In this document: piece by piece, positions 16,237 through 23,170 of the stretch
How the letters are laid out: the number at the start of each line of letters is the position of its first letter
Position numbering within the stretch: position 1 is the stretch's first letter
Origin: Acinetobacter baretiae
GTDB taxonomy: Bacteria; Pseudomonadota; Gammaproteobacteria; Pseudomonadales; Moraxellaceae
Length of the DNA: 52,172 bases
Direction: 5' to 3'
NCBI RefSeq assembly: GCF_015627105.1
Contig: NZ_VTDM01000021.1
Span: 1-52,172, forward strand
The notes under the pieces: generated by a model
The model's input: the letters and a program-made list of their open reading frames with translations, nothing else
What the model was told of the DNA's origin: nothing
Databases searched by the model: none
Translations under genes and position numbers: made by a program

Positions 16237-16375
16237 CTGAAAACACAATTTTTTTTATAAATGAGATAGGGTGCGGTGTCCAAGCGGTTAGACTGCTAAA
16301 AAATGCACTCCCCCCCTGTATAGCGCAAATTTATGCACATTTAAGATAAAAAATAACCATATTGAGTAAATTTAT
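16237..16375. other. Gene-free gap with candidate cos end sequence
   Basis: About 140 bases between terS and the HNH gene hold no ORF I can support. A conspicuous C7 run (CACTCCCCCCCTGTA, around 16306-16320) stands out in AT-rich surroundings. HK97-like cos sites lie near terS and the HNH gene, so this is the natural place for cos, though the cut position is not identifiable. Confidence 0.35.
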
Positions 16376-16669
16376 TCACATTACTGGTAAATGCTTTGAT
16401 TCAAGCTGAGTTTTTGCTTTGTGGCAATCAACACAAAGTGACTGCAGGTTGCTTTCATCATCTGTGCCACCTTGCGCCGTGTTAATGATGTGGTCGCACT
16501 CAAGTTCATGAGTCACTCGTCCACATTTGCAACAGGTCCATTCATCACGCTCATGAATACTTTGCTTGAGTCTACGCCAAGGACGACCACCACGACCTTT
16601 TCCCCATTGTTGCCTTGGCTTATATGTTGACGGCGCACTTAGTCGTGGTTTTAATGATTGAAGCTTCAT
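16376..16669 (-). CDS. HNH endonuclease next to terminase
   Basis: A 97-aa nuclease with WTCCKCGRVTHELECDHI, GG...N-L-Q-S-LC and DCHKAKT: the CxxC/HxxxH zinc-binding ββα-metal fold with catalytic His in CDHII. In HK97-like phages the HNH protein beside TerS and TerL is needed for cos cleavage and head morphogenesis, so this is probably part of the packaging machine rather than a homing nuclease. It starts in a TAATG overlap with the preceding gene. Confidence 0.88.
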   Translation of the reverse strand: MKLQSLKPRLSAPSTYKPRQQWGKGRGGRPWRRLKQSIHERDEWTCCKCGRVTHELECDHIINTAQGGTDDESNLQSLCVDCHKAKTQLESKHLPVM

Positions 16670-16875
16670 TACATCTCATCCAAGTCTTTATGCTTAGAGC
16701 CACTGTCTGACTCTTCATCACCCATCTGGTCTAGCAGTGCACCAATCTGTGCCGACTGCTCATAATTAATCTTTATCAGTTCGTTGTTTTGTTCGATCAG
16801 CTTGTTGTTCTGATTCAATAGGCTTTCCAGTAAGCTTTGCGAGTGCTTCTGTAATTCGTCTTGTGCTTTCATCAT
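16669..16875 (-). CDS. Small coiled-coil protein
   Basis: A 68-aa protein almost wholly predicted as a coiled coil (SLLESLLNQNNKLIEQNNEL...), with an acidic, Ser-rich end. An AAGGA ribosome site lies 5 bases before the first ATG and its stop overlaps the HNH start. It overlaps the CxxC protein gene by 110 bases in another frame. Function unknown. Confidence 0.6.
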   Translation of the reverse strand: MMKAQDELQKHSQSLLESLLNQNNKLIEQNNELIKINYEQSAQIGALLDQMGDEESDSGSKHKDLDEM

Positions 16876-16924
16876 AAAAGTCCTTTATCTTTTGACGGCG
16901 TTCTTCACAACCTTTGCATGTCAT
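16766..16924 (-). CDS. Small CxxC phage protein overlapping the coiled-coil gene
   Basis: A 52-aa ORF beginning MTCKGCEERRQKIKDFYD. The N-terminal C-x2-C-E-x-R-x4-I pattern is a common signature of short phage proteins near terminase or lysis genes, probably metal-binding. A GGTGA ribosome site lies about 8 bases upstream, and it begins 1 base past the stop of the 50-aa gene. Two thirds of it overlaps the coiled-coil gene out of frame, so one of the two may be the less important product. Confidence 0.6.
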   Translation of the reverse strand: MTCKGCEERRQKIKDFYDESTRRITEALAKLTGKPIESEQQADRTKQRTDKD

Positions 16925-16925
16925 A

Positions 16926-17078
16926 TCAATCACCAATCAGTTCAAAGTTCTTGATGTCTTTACCTAGTTTTTTCACACGGCGTTTGAATATCTGGTATGC
17001 CTGCAAATCATTAGAAGCATTGATCTTGTACATGGGTAAGTTAGTACCGATCTCAACGTATATGAATGTTTTTTTCAT
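16926..17078 (-). CDS. Small phage protein (50 aa)
   Basis: A 50-aa ORF beginning MKKTFIYVEIGTNLPMYKI, rich in Lys and aromatic residues, with no recognisable domain. It overlaps the 62-aa gene by 26 bases and is followed within 1 base by the CxxC gene, so it fits a compact operon. Its ribosome site (AGAGAG, about 9 bases upstream) is modest. Confidence 0.5.
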   Translation of the reverse strand: MKKTFIYVEIGTNLPMYKINASNDLQAYQIFKRRVKKLGKDIKNFELIGD

Positions 17079-17241
17079 GTAGATGCTCTCTAATATTCGC
17101 TATGCACCGCTTAAGATAAATAATCTTCTTATCAGTATGAATCATGTCTTTATGATTCATTAACGATCTGTCTAAGCTTTGGTATTTATTAAGTTCTGCT
17201 TGATATATTTTTAAGTGCTTACGTGCTTCCATTGTATTCAT
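17053..17241 (-). CDS. Small helical phage protein (62 aa)
   Basis: A 62-aa basic, helical protein (MNTMEARKHLKIYQAELNKYQ...). I start at ATG 17241 because AAGGAG lies 6 bases before it; a GTG two codons upstream lacks spacing. No family recognised. Confidence 0.55.
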   Translation of the reverse strand: MNTMEARKHLKIYQAELNKYQSLDRSLMNHKDMIHTDKKIIYLKRCIANIREHLHEKNIHIR

Positions 17242-17284
17242 GAGCACTCCTTTGACATTTTAATTGGCACAAATTCGATCTAAT

Positions 17285-17327
17285 AAAAAAACCCCGCGAT
17301 CTGAGCATTATTAAGAGGCTTGCAGGG
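17285..17327 (-). terminator. Candidate terminator upstream of the small-ORF cluster
   Basis: On the minus strand CCCTGC pairs with GCGGGG across a 24-base loop (17322-17327 and 17292-17297, one G-U pair) and is followed by T7. The large loop makes this a weaker call. Confidence 0.45.
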
Positions 17328-17350
17328 TATGGTTGGAAAATCACTTAGAT

Positions 17351-17409
17351 GATGTCGACAGGTTGTAGCTGTCCCACGGTGCGCACTACTGTAGCCGTAT
17401 GACGACATC
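17351..17409 (-). ncRNA. Candidate structured RNA (three-way junction)
   Basis: GATGTCG and CGACATC (17403-17409 and 17351-17357) close a 7-bp stem around two inner stems: ACGG/CCGT (17395-17398 and 17376-17379) and ACAG/CTGT with a 7-base loop (17358-17361 and 17369-17372). Two more hairpins lie just upstream on the minus strand (17418-17442, a perfect 10-bp stem, and 17444-17468). The 230-base gap has no ORF. It resembles a tRNA in outline but has no T-arm or CCA. Function unknown. Confidence 0.4.
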
Positions 17410-17471
17410 TCTAAATGAACTATCCGGTATTTCCGGATAGTTGAACCCAGAAGAAATGCTTCTTGGTTGAA

Positions 17472-17780
17472 TTAAGCTGAAAACAACTTGTAGCCTTCAA
17501 GCTCCCAAAGTTTATTTTCTGCATGTTTTTCTGCATTACTACGTGCTAAACGCTCACCAATTTCAGCATTGAAATTAGCTTTGTTCACACAAGCACTAAA
17601 GCCTGTTGCTAAAAAGAATTGTCCATCTAAGAATGCATGAACAAATGTAGAGGTCGTATCACCTGGTTGTTGCACAGCAATGTAAGTAACACGTTGCATT
17701 AGTGCATCAATTTGATCTTTCGTCACACGTGGAGCTACTGATTTTTCCTGAAGCTCTTTTTCTGATACTGCTTTAGTCAT
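17472..17780 (-). CDS. N4 gp49 / Sf6 gp66-like phage protein
   Basis: The 102-aa product carries the family pattern of the N4 gp49/Sf6 gene 66 group: VTKDQIDALMQRVTY, a VHAFLDGQFFLATGFSACV centre, and NFNAEIGERLARSNAEKHAENKLW followed by LEGYKLF. The family is widespread in phages but has no firm role. An AGGTG ribosome site precedes the ATG. It is the first gene after the proposed late leader and terminator. Confidence 0.8.
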   Translation of the reverse strand: MTKAVSEKELQEKSVAPRVTKDQIDALMQRVTYIAVQQPGDTTSTFVHAFLDGQFFLATGFSACVNKANFNAEIGERLARSNAEKHAENKLWELEGYKLFSA

Positions 17781-17800
17781 ATCAACACCTGAAATTAGAT

Positions 17801-17840
17801 AATAAAAAACCTGCTATACAGTTTTTTGCATAGCAGGTTT
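17801..17840 (-). terminator. Strong intrinsic terminator, candidate tR'
   Basis: An 11-bp stem AAACCTGCTAT/ATAGCAGGTTT (17807-17817 and 17830-17840) followed by T6 on the minus strand. It lies downstream of the Q-like gene and of a gene-free leader, where lambda has tR'. Readthrough here would switch on late genes. Confidence 0.75.
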
Positions 17841-18005
17841 GCCTTTAGTTTTCGATAGATTCAGCTCGGCAACTGGTCCAACGCTACTCACAATCACACA
17901 AACCTAACATGCACGGTCTGCTTTACTTGCTTTCAATCCTTTATAGTCGGGCATACCAATAGCCCTAGTTTTGGTTTTTTTTACTCGATGGCATGTTCTG
18001 TAGTT
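17841..18005 (-). ncRNA. Gene-free leader between Q-like gene and late genes
   Basis: About 165 bases lie between two minus-strand terminators and hold no credible ORF (the longest ATG frame is 16 codons). A weak promoter-like pair TTGTTG/TAGATT with 17-base spacing overlaps the upstream terminator on the minus strand. The layout matches the lambda pR' leader (6S RNA) on which Q acts. A hairpin CTGTAG/CTACAG lies at its start. Promoter and RNA are inferred. Confidence 0.4.
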
Positions 18006-18022
18006 GGTTAATCTACAGGCAT

Positions 18023-18053
18023 AAAAAAAGCCCAACAATTAAATGTTAGGCTT
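18023..18053 (-). terminator. Intrinsic terminator after the Q-like gene
   Basis: AAGCC-c-AACA pairs with TGTT-a-GGCTT (18028-18037 and 18044-18053, one mismatch), followed by T7 on the minus strand. It closes the early replication operon. Confidence 0.7.
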
Positions 18054-18129
18054 CATATACAAGTGAATTACTATAACTTCGTCCACTCTAACATAAATCT
18101 ATCAAACTACACCCTGACTTTCAAGAGGT

Positions 18130-18579
18130 TTATCCAGTTAATCGACTTCTTAATTTAAACCGTGTAGAAATACGAACTAAACCAAGCATTTTATCTCTAG
18201 CAATTGAATACTCTGATACACCATGTTTTTTAGCGATAATTTCTTCTGTTTGGAAGTCCACATAAAATAAAATAACCGTATCAATCCAATTAGCAACCTT
18301 TCGTCCTTCAGTCTTCTTTAGTTCACATAACATGTCTTCAATTGCTATAGCTTGAACCAAGCTAATATTACAACGTGGCGGTACTCGATGACGTTTATCA
18401 ACAACTACGCCATTTGTTGCATCAATCAAATTACCCAAAATACTTTTTGCACTTAAATTGATGTCACAATTACCATCTAATAACAACCATGATCCATACT
18501 GTTCAAGCCATTGCTCAAGTGACTTTTCAGCCCAATTAATAGCAACTGTAAAATGTTTCTTTTCTGCGACTGCGTTCAT
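18130..18579 (-). CDS. Q-like late gene antiterminator (probable)
   Basis: A 149-aa protein with an N-terminal W-x2-QYGSWLL pattern and a C-terminal helix-turn-helix-like segment, ILFYVDFQTEEIIAKKHGVSEYSIARDKML, both reminiscent of the PF06530 Q antitermination family. It is the last gene of the early operon, just after rusA, as Q often is, and is followed by a terminator, a leader and a second terminator before the late genes. AGGGGG lies before the ATG. Without a profile search I rate the family call as probable, not certain. Confidence 0.65.
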   Translation of the reverse strand: MNAVAEKKHFTVAINWAEKSLEQWLEQYGSWLLLDGNCDINLSAKSILGNLIDATNGVVVDKRHRVPPRCNISLVQAIAIEDMLCELKKTEGRKVANWIDTVILFYVDFQTEEIIAKKHGVSEYSIARDKMLGLVRISTRFKLRSRLTG

Positions 18580-18587
18580 AAATCCCC

Positions 18588-19088
18588 CTAAATCTTTTCT
18601 ACTTGAATAAATAATTTCCCACCCTTAACAACAGGCATTTTCTTTACTGACAATTCATGTACCTGGTTATCATCTTCGATTAACTGACCTTTAGCCAAAG
18701 CATCTAAACAAGGTTTCAAAATATTATCTATATCTCTAATTTTGTTATCTGGTGGCGAATACTCAACAATTACTTTAACTCGACCGTGATAGTTAATAGC
18801 AGGTATAAATCGTTTCAATACTTCAATGAAATGTAATGCACGTTTACTCAGTCTATTTGTGTTGTTTCTGCCTTTGATCCAATAGTGATTGACTGACGGC
18901 GGTACAATCATAATTTCACAACTTAAAAGTTCAGGGCCAATAACCCCCAGTTGTTTACCTTCGACCAAAAAACTTGGTACCAACGGCGTTGGGTCTACGT
19001 TTCGTTTTTTTGCTGTATTTGTTTTAGGTTTTGACCAAGCTACACGCTTTGACCTTATTTTCTGACTGGCTTTAAATTGTGTATTCAT
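18588..19088 (-). CDS. RusA-like Holliday junction resolvase
   Basis: The 166-aa protein contains PPSVNHYW near the start of the fold and the acidic catalytic region DNKIRDIDNILKPCLDAL...IEDDNQV, with the Asp residues used by RusA to bind Mg2+. It resolves replication and recombination intermediates before packaging. The first 40 residues are a basic extension absent from E. coli RusA (120 aa). It overlaps the preceding gene by 4 bases. Confidence 0.88.
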   Translation of the reverse strand: MNTQFKASQKIRSKRVAWSKPKTNTAKKRNVDPTPLVPSFLVEGKQLGVIGPELLSCEIMIVPPSVNHYWIKGRNNTNRLSKRALHFIEVLKRFIPAINYHGRVKVIVEYSPPDNKIRDIDNILKPCLDALAKGQLIEDDNQVHELSVKKMPVVKGGKLFIQVEKI

Positions 19089-19294
19089 AGCAATCGATTC
19101 CCTGCTTTAATTTCTTCTGGTGTAGCATGGCGAATATCAGAAAATGGATAGAACTCAGTAAATGTTTTTGCACCCATTTCATCCCACAACTCATAAACAA
19201 TTATTTCGTCATCACTTACATATCTGACGCTAAACAATCTTTCATGTGGCAAATCAGTGTAAACAACTAAATCGCCTCTCTTAAATTCACTCAT
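19085..19294 (-). CDS. Small phage protein with KOW/SH3-like pattern
   Basis: The 69-aa protein opens FKRGDLVVYTDLPHERLFSVRYVSDDEIIVY, a compact beta-barrel-like pattern with a GD turn, and ends HATPEEIKAGNRL. No specific function recognised. ATGA overlaps on both sides show it belongs to the early operon. Confidence 0.6.
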   Translation of the reverse strand: MSEFKRGDLVVYTDLPHERLFSVRYVSDDEIIVYELWDEMGAKTFTEFYPFSDIRHATPEEIKAGNRLL

Positions 19295-19530
19295 TGCTCA
19301 CCCACCCTATAAATTATTGTCTTTATGGCTTTAAGTGTTAGCTCATGGTCATCACCAGGTAGAACAAACAAATCAGCTATCATTCCTACCTTTCTACGGT
19401 ACTTACTTGCCTGATCTCGGTACGTATTACGCTCACGGTCTAGCTTTTCATTGAATGCTAATAGTTCGGCATGTTCTTTCTGCAATTCGCTTAAATTCAT
19501 ATTCATTAATCGGCTGTCTAGTTCAGTCAT
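19291..19530 (-). CDS. Small coiled-coil phage protein (79 aa)
   Basis: Residues about 10-48 form a coiled coil (LSELQKEHAELLAFNEKLDRERN), followed by a basic patch YRRKVG and a short helix. No family recognised. It overlaps both neighbours by 4-8 bases. Confidence 0.55.
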   Translation of the reverse strand: MTELDSRLMNMNLSELQKEHAELLAFNEKLDRERNTYRDQASKYRRKVGMIADLFVLPGDDHELTLKAIKTIIYRVGEQ

Positions 19531-19891
19531 TTTTTTTAGCTCTTCTTAGTTTTTTCCTTTTTCTGAACGCTTCTGCCTTAGATCTATCAAAATCAAAGCT
19601 ATATTCAGGGCTTCTTAATCTGCCACATAAGATTTTCTCAATATCTTTGGGGTCAACATACTCATTACGATTAATTGTAGATACAGCAAAATCTATACGA
19701 CCATGAGATTCCATCATTTCGTACCGTATACTTTCATAGTTATCGACAAAATCTTTTAATTCTTGTATGCAATCAAATAAAGTAATGTCTATATCTGTTG
19801 GCTGTGGAGGTAAAGATACTTTGTATTTGCCTTTGGAAATATCAGCAAATAAATTCTCTAACTTACTTATAAGTGGGTCATATTTGCTCAT
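19523..19891 (-). CDS. Phage protein of unknown function (122 aa)
   Basis: I start at MSKYDPLISKLENLF; the frame is open upstream but there it lies inside the next gene and has no ribosome site. The protein is acidic and helical in the middle (LKDFVDNYESIRYEMMES) and ends in a strongly basic KRKKLRRAKK tail, which suggests contact with nucleic acid. No family recognised. Confidence 0.55.
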   Translation of the reverse strand: MSKYDPLISKLENLFADISKGKYKVSLPPQPTDIDITLFDCIQELKDFVDNYESIRYEMMESHGRIDFAVSTINRNEYVDPKDIEKILCGRLRSPEYSFDFDRSKAEAFRKRKKLRRAKKND

Positions 19892-20120
19892 CACACACCT
19901 CAATTTCCACCAGATCAACTTTGACTGTAGTGTCCTTCCAAAAGCCACCCCAGACATGCTCAAAATAGAACCACTGACCATTCTCTTGCTTGTAGTACAC
20001 CTCATGCTCTGCATCAAAATGTGTAGTACCTGCAGGCTTATTCGTATCTTTCTGCATTGCGTAAATATTTCGTTGCTGTCTGCGTTGCTGATTAGCTCGC
20101 ATTTTCATTTTTAGGCTCAT
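19878..20120 (-). CDS. Phage protein of unknown function (80 aa)
   Basis: A basic N-terminus (KMKMRANQQRRQQRN) precedes a Trp/Tyr-rich part (EVYYKQENGQWFYFEHVWGGFW). The second part looks like a repeated W-Y-Y element also present in the 58-aa protein at 20746-20922. Operon position only; function unknown. Confidence 0.5.
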   Translation of the reverse strand: MSLKMKMRANQQRRQQRNIYAMQKDTNKPAGTTHFDAEHEVYYKQENGQWFYFEHVWGGFWKDTTVKVDLVEIEVCDEQI

Positions 20121-20746
20121 GCAGGAACCCCTGCAAACTCTCTTAGTTTTGCAATCAACATGCCTTTATCTCTAAGGCCTAGCATGTATTCATATTCAGT
20201 AAACATACGAGTATCTTTAAACTTTGCATGTGCCTTGATATAAACTTGTGATTGCACTAACTCATAACCTGCAGGAATATTGTCACTTTCCCAATGACTG
20301 ATCATTTCAGCTTGCAAACCTTTCCAACGTGTTTTTATTCCTGCACCACGATTCACTTTGACATCACTACCGTTCATCAGTTCAGCATGGCTCATTTGTG
20401 GCAAATCAATAGCAAATGGAATGGTGTAAACATCTTCTGTTTCAGCATTAAAAAAGTGGCTGTCTATGCCAACACTCCAATACTCTGGGTCTTTGAGCTG
20501 AGTCATTTTGAGTGCGATAATTAAGCTTTGCTGTTTGTATGCATCAATCACCAACCATTCAGGGCAATATTCGTCTTCAGATACGTTGTTTTCACTACGC
20601 CATGCATCAAGACGCTTGTTTATATCCTCAATCACAAACTCCATTTCAAATTCGTATGTTTGAGCGATTTTTGCTTTGAGTGCTCGTTCTTGCTTTTGAG
20701 CTAATGGGATATATTTTTTAGTACGTTTTTTCATGCTATTCACCAT
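20117..20746 (-). CDS. Phage early-operon protein of unknown function (209 aa)
   Basis: I start at the ATG that overlaps the stop of the 58-aa gene (TGATG), implying coupling; an internal ATG four codons later is possible. The protein has a basic N-terminus, a central RLDAWRSENNVSEDEYCPEWLV stretch and a C-terminal helix ending in LREFAGVPA. No domain recognised. Its operon place suggests a replication or recombination accessory role. Confidence 0.6.
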   Translation of the reverse strand: MVNSMKKRTKKYIPLAQKQERALKAKIAQTYEFEMEFVIEDINKRLDAWRSENNVSEDEYCPEWLVIDAYKQQSLIIALKMTQLKDPEYWSVGIDSHFFNAETEDVYTIPFAIDLPQMSHAELMNGSDVKVNRGAGIKTRWKGLQAEMISHWESDNIPAGYELVQSQVYIKAHAKFKDTRMFTEYEYMLGLRDKGMLIAKLREFAGVPA

Positions 20747-20922
20747 CACGCATACATTTGACTGAGTGGCTGTTTACTTGCTAGAAACGCCGTGTTTATT
20801 TGACCGATATAGCCACACCAACCCCAAATATCACTCCAGTAGTACCAAAGGCCGTTGTTGCAAAGCCAATACGTGCCATCTTCTTCAAAGTGAGTCGGTT
20901 TAAAGTTGCTTGCGAATATCAT
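20746..20922 (-). CDS. Small Trp/Tyr-rich phage protein (58 aa)
   Basis: A 58-aa frame beginning MIFASNFKPTHFEEDG and containing YWLCNNGLWYYWSDIWGWCG. The start overlaps the P-like stop (ATGA) and its stop overlaps the next start (TGATG), so it exactly fills the gap in a coupled operon. The high aromatic content resembles small phage proteins that display a numeric or label-like tag in host cells; no function known. Confidence 0.6.
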   Translation of the reverse strand: MIFASNFKPTHFEEDGTYWLCNNGLWYYWSDIWGWCGYIGQINTAFLASKQPLSQMYA

Positions 20923-21515
20923 GCGACTTTCCCCTTGTTCTTATTAACACCACGTAGTTTTGCTGAAAGCTCAGGTGGGCACGGCGTACCTTTTCGTGTG
21001 TGATTTATTTGTTTTGTCGCTGGTGGTTTAACCCAAAACTGTTGCGTCTTACCCTGTTGTTTTGCACGTACTAGATAATCTCCGTAGATTTCTTTAAACG
21101 CATAGTGGGCAGATTTTTGACCTTCGTTTTCTAAGATATGCTTAACTTCTGAAAGAGCACATTTGGTCAATGTCGTTATTTTCACAGAGCTATCATTCAA
21201 AAATAATGTTGCCTTTGCCCATGCCATATCAGCAGTCCACCACTCACCACCCTGTACACACCATGATCTAAACTCAGGTAACTTAGGACACCATTTTTCA
21301 GTGTTCATACGCTCTATGCCACGGCGTAATTCAATTGGCGTTAATCCGTCTAAAACGGTACATGCAAGGTTTGTGAGTGCTTGATCTGACAAGTGACCAT
21401 AGTGTTTTTGAAAATCAACGCCGTGAATCATTTCGATACGATTTAGCACTTGCTCTGCAACTTCAACAGGAAACGACACTGCAAATGCATCTTGAAAAAC
21501 TTGAATATTGCTCAT
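20919..21515 (-). CDS. Lambda P-like replication protein / helicase loader (probable)
   Basis: A 198-aa protein with the central LTPIELRRGIERMNTEKWCPKLPEFRSWC segment. This matches the lambda P pattern in which a W/PP-x-EF-x-C motif ends the conserved domain. It follows the O-like gene with an ATGA overlap, the order of lambda O-P. It probably loads host DnaB at the phage origin. The basic C-terminus (KLRGVNKNKGK) fits contact with DNA. The assignment rests on pattern and position. Confidence 0.65.
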   Translation of the reverse strand: MSNIQVFQDAFAVSFPVEVAEQVLNRIEMIHGVDFQKHYGHLSDQALTNLACTVLDGLTPIELRRGIERMNTEKWCPKLPEFRSWCVQGGEWWTADMAWAKATLFLNDSSVKITTLTKCALSEVKHILENEGQKSAHYAFKEIYGDYLVRAKQQGKTQQFWVKPPATKQINHTRKGTPCPPELSAKLRGVNKNKGKVA

Positions 21516-22390
21516 GCTTGTTCTCCAGTGACATCACGCATACCTTGTGATTGCTGTGAGTTACCACCGAAACGGCGTTGGTATGGTTGGTTTTGATTTT
21601 GAGGTTTTGGATTAGCATGGCCTTGTAATCTTGCCCAATTCCCACGGATAGCGTTCATGAGTGCTTGATCCCAATCTGCATATCTTTTTGCATTCGCCTT
21701 TACATAACCAATGAAGTTTTCAAGATGTTCATCAAGACGATTAAAATTATTTTTATTTGCCCATTCCAAAACACGTTCGCTTACTGCAAAGTTCTCAGGT
21801 AATTCAGTCATGGTGTTTTTTGTTTTTTTCACAGCATTTGGTTTTTCAGAAACAGGTTTCTGCATTGGGCTTTTTTTATTTATTTTTTTACCTGTAGTCT
21901 TGTGTATGTAATCTTGTGAAGTAATCTTGTGTATAACGGAATTAGAATTTGACGCTCCCGAATTAACGTTTTGCTCATTCCCGAACGCTAAATCTTCATT
22001 TCGGGAAATAACGTTTTGTATTTCGCCATTTTCAGTGTTTTCCATTGAGTTTTGACCACTATTTTCTAAACACTTTTGAAACCATTGATCAAATTTAACA
22101 GTATCTAATTTGAAGAATATTTTGTGTTCTAAACGCTTATTTGTTTCAACTAGAATACCAAGTGAACATAATAATTTACGAGCAGTACGCTGCTTGCTAT
22201 AGCTCAATCCTGTTTCTGCTGTCCACTCTTCAGATGTTTTATAAACACCTAAGCTGTTATCTGTTTTATCGCTCCAGTAGATTAATTGACACAACAAAAT
22301 ACATGCATCTGAACTACCTAACTTAATGGCAATCTCAGGATAGTAGGCAACTGCACGGCCAAGACCTTTTAAAGTTGAATAATGGCTCAT
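21512..22390 (-). CDS. Phage replication initiator, O-like with DnaT-like end
   Basis: The 292-aa protein begins with a winged-helix region (ILLCQLIYWSDKT..., YKTSEEWTAETGLSYSKQRTARKLL) typical of phage replication O proteins. A polar Asn/Ser/Lys linker (about 125-190) may hold the origin iterons in its DNA. The C-terminal MTELPENFAVSERVLEWANKNN...WDQALMNAIRGNWARL is DnaT-like. It should bind the origin and recruit the P-like loader. Its start and stop overlap the neighbours by 4 bases. Confidence 0.75.
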   Translation of the reverse strand: MSHYSTLKGLGRAVAYYPEIAIKLGSSDACILLCQLIYWSDKTDNSLGVYKTSEEWTAETGLSYSKQRTARKLLCSLGILVETNKRLEHKIFFKLDTVKFDQWFQKCLENSGQNSMENTENGEIQNVISRNEDLAFGNEQNVNSGASNSNSVIHKITSQDYIHKTTGKKINKKSPMQKPVSEKPNAVKKTKNTMTELPENFAVSERVLEWANKNNFNRLDEHLENFIGYVKANAKRYADWDQALMNAIRGNWARLQGHANPKPQNQNQPYQRRFGGNSQQSQGMRDVTGEQA

Positions 22391-23112
22391 GCTGCTATAC
22401 CTGCCTTTTTCACAATTGCTGTTAAGCGTGTTAGTCCAAATGCTGTGATACGAGCCTGCACATATGCTTTGTCACCCTCAGTCGTATTAACAAGTTGAGT
22501 AACACGACTCATCATGACTTTCTTAGCTACAGCCTCAGCATAGGCACACAAACGGCGATGTTTGCTGTTTTCTCGATATACCCAACGCTTTGCAAGCAAC
22601 AATTCAACTAAGCGCTTCTCTTGAACACCTAATGTTTTAGCTGCTTCACGAATCGTATATGTGTTTGTTGAGTCAGCTAGATCGTCAAGTGCTTGGGCTT
22701 TAGGCTCAAGACGTTGTACTTGCTGTTGCAGTGCAATGTTTTGTTGTTCAGCTTCTAGTGCAATTTGTAGAATTTCTAAACGGCTTAACTCATTTGGTTG
22801 TTGTGGCTTGTTTTGTTGAGCTTCAAGTTCTGCCCAACGGCGATTTATCTTGATTCTTAGCTCCAAGCTATAACCAGTAACTAGATCAACAGTCTGGTCT
22901 TTCGTTAAAAAGAACTCTCGATGTTGCTGTGCCCCTGTATTAGGGTGGGTGTAATACCCCTCTCCAATTTTGGATAGGCCCATTTTTAAATATGTGGTAT
23001 TGAGTGGTTCAATATCGCGACATACATGGCCATGCTGTTTACTGCATAGCTGAGCAATTTCTCGACTGCTCATTGTTTTTACGTTAGAATCAAACTCTGT
23101 TAATATATTCAT
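22387..23112 (-). CDS. Rha-type regulator with KilAC antirepressor domain
   Basis: Residues 1-95 are a Rha domain (MSSREIAQLCSKQHGHVCRDIE, then YYTHPNTGAQQHREFFLTKDQTVDLVTGYS). A coiled linker follows. The C-terminal half (about 140-241) is a KilAC domain: TYTIREAAKTLGVQEKRLVELLLAKRWVYRE and a C-terminal ITAFGLTRL. Such proteins modulate the lysis-lysogeny choice. With Ant at 5886 the prophage carries two unrelated antirepressor-type genes. Confidence 0.87.
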   Translation of the reverse strand: MNILTEFDSNVKTMSSREIAQLCSKQHGHVCRDIEPLNTTYLKMGLSKIGEGYYTHPNTGAQQHREFFLTKDQTVDLVTGYSLELRIKINRRWAELEAQQNKPQQPNELSRLEILQIALEAEQQNIALQQQVQRLEPKAQALDDLADSTNTYTIREAAKTLGVQEKRLVELLLAKRWVYRENSKHRRLCAYAEAVAKKVMMSRVTQLVNTTEGDKAYVQARITAFGLTRLTAIVKKAGIAA

Positions 23113-23143
23113 TGTTCATTTCCTTCATCGTTTTTGAACACTA

Positions 23144-23170
23144 AAAGCCTGATCTCGCAAATCAGGCTTT
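23144..23170. terminator. Intrinsic terminator after the CII-like gene
   Basis: A 10-bp stem AAAGCCTGAT/ATCAGGCTTT (23144-23153 and 23161-23170) overlaps the CII-like stop. The T tract is stronger on the plus strand; on the minus strand TTTTAG follows. It may attenuate early transcription like lambda tR1. Confidence 0.6.

Noticed and set aside
16261..16310. A tRNA-like stretch (GGTGTCCAAGCGGTTAGAC) after the terS start.
   Set aside because: It resembles a D-arm, but no anticodon arm, T-arm or acceptor stem can be completed around it, so it is not a tRNA gene.
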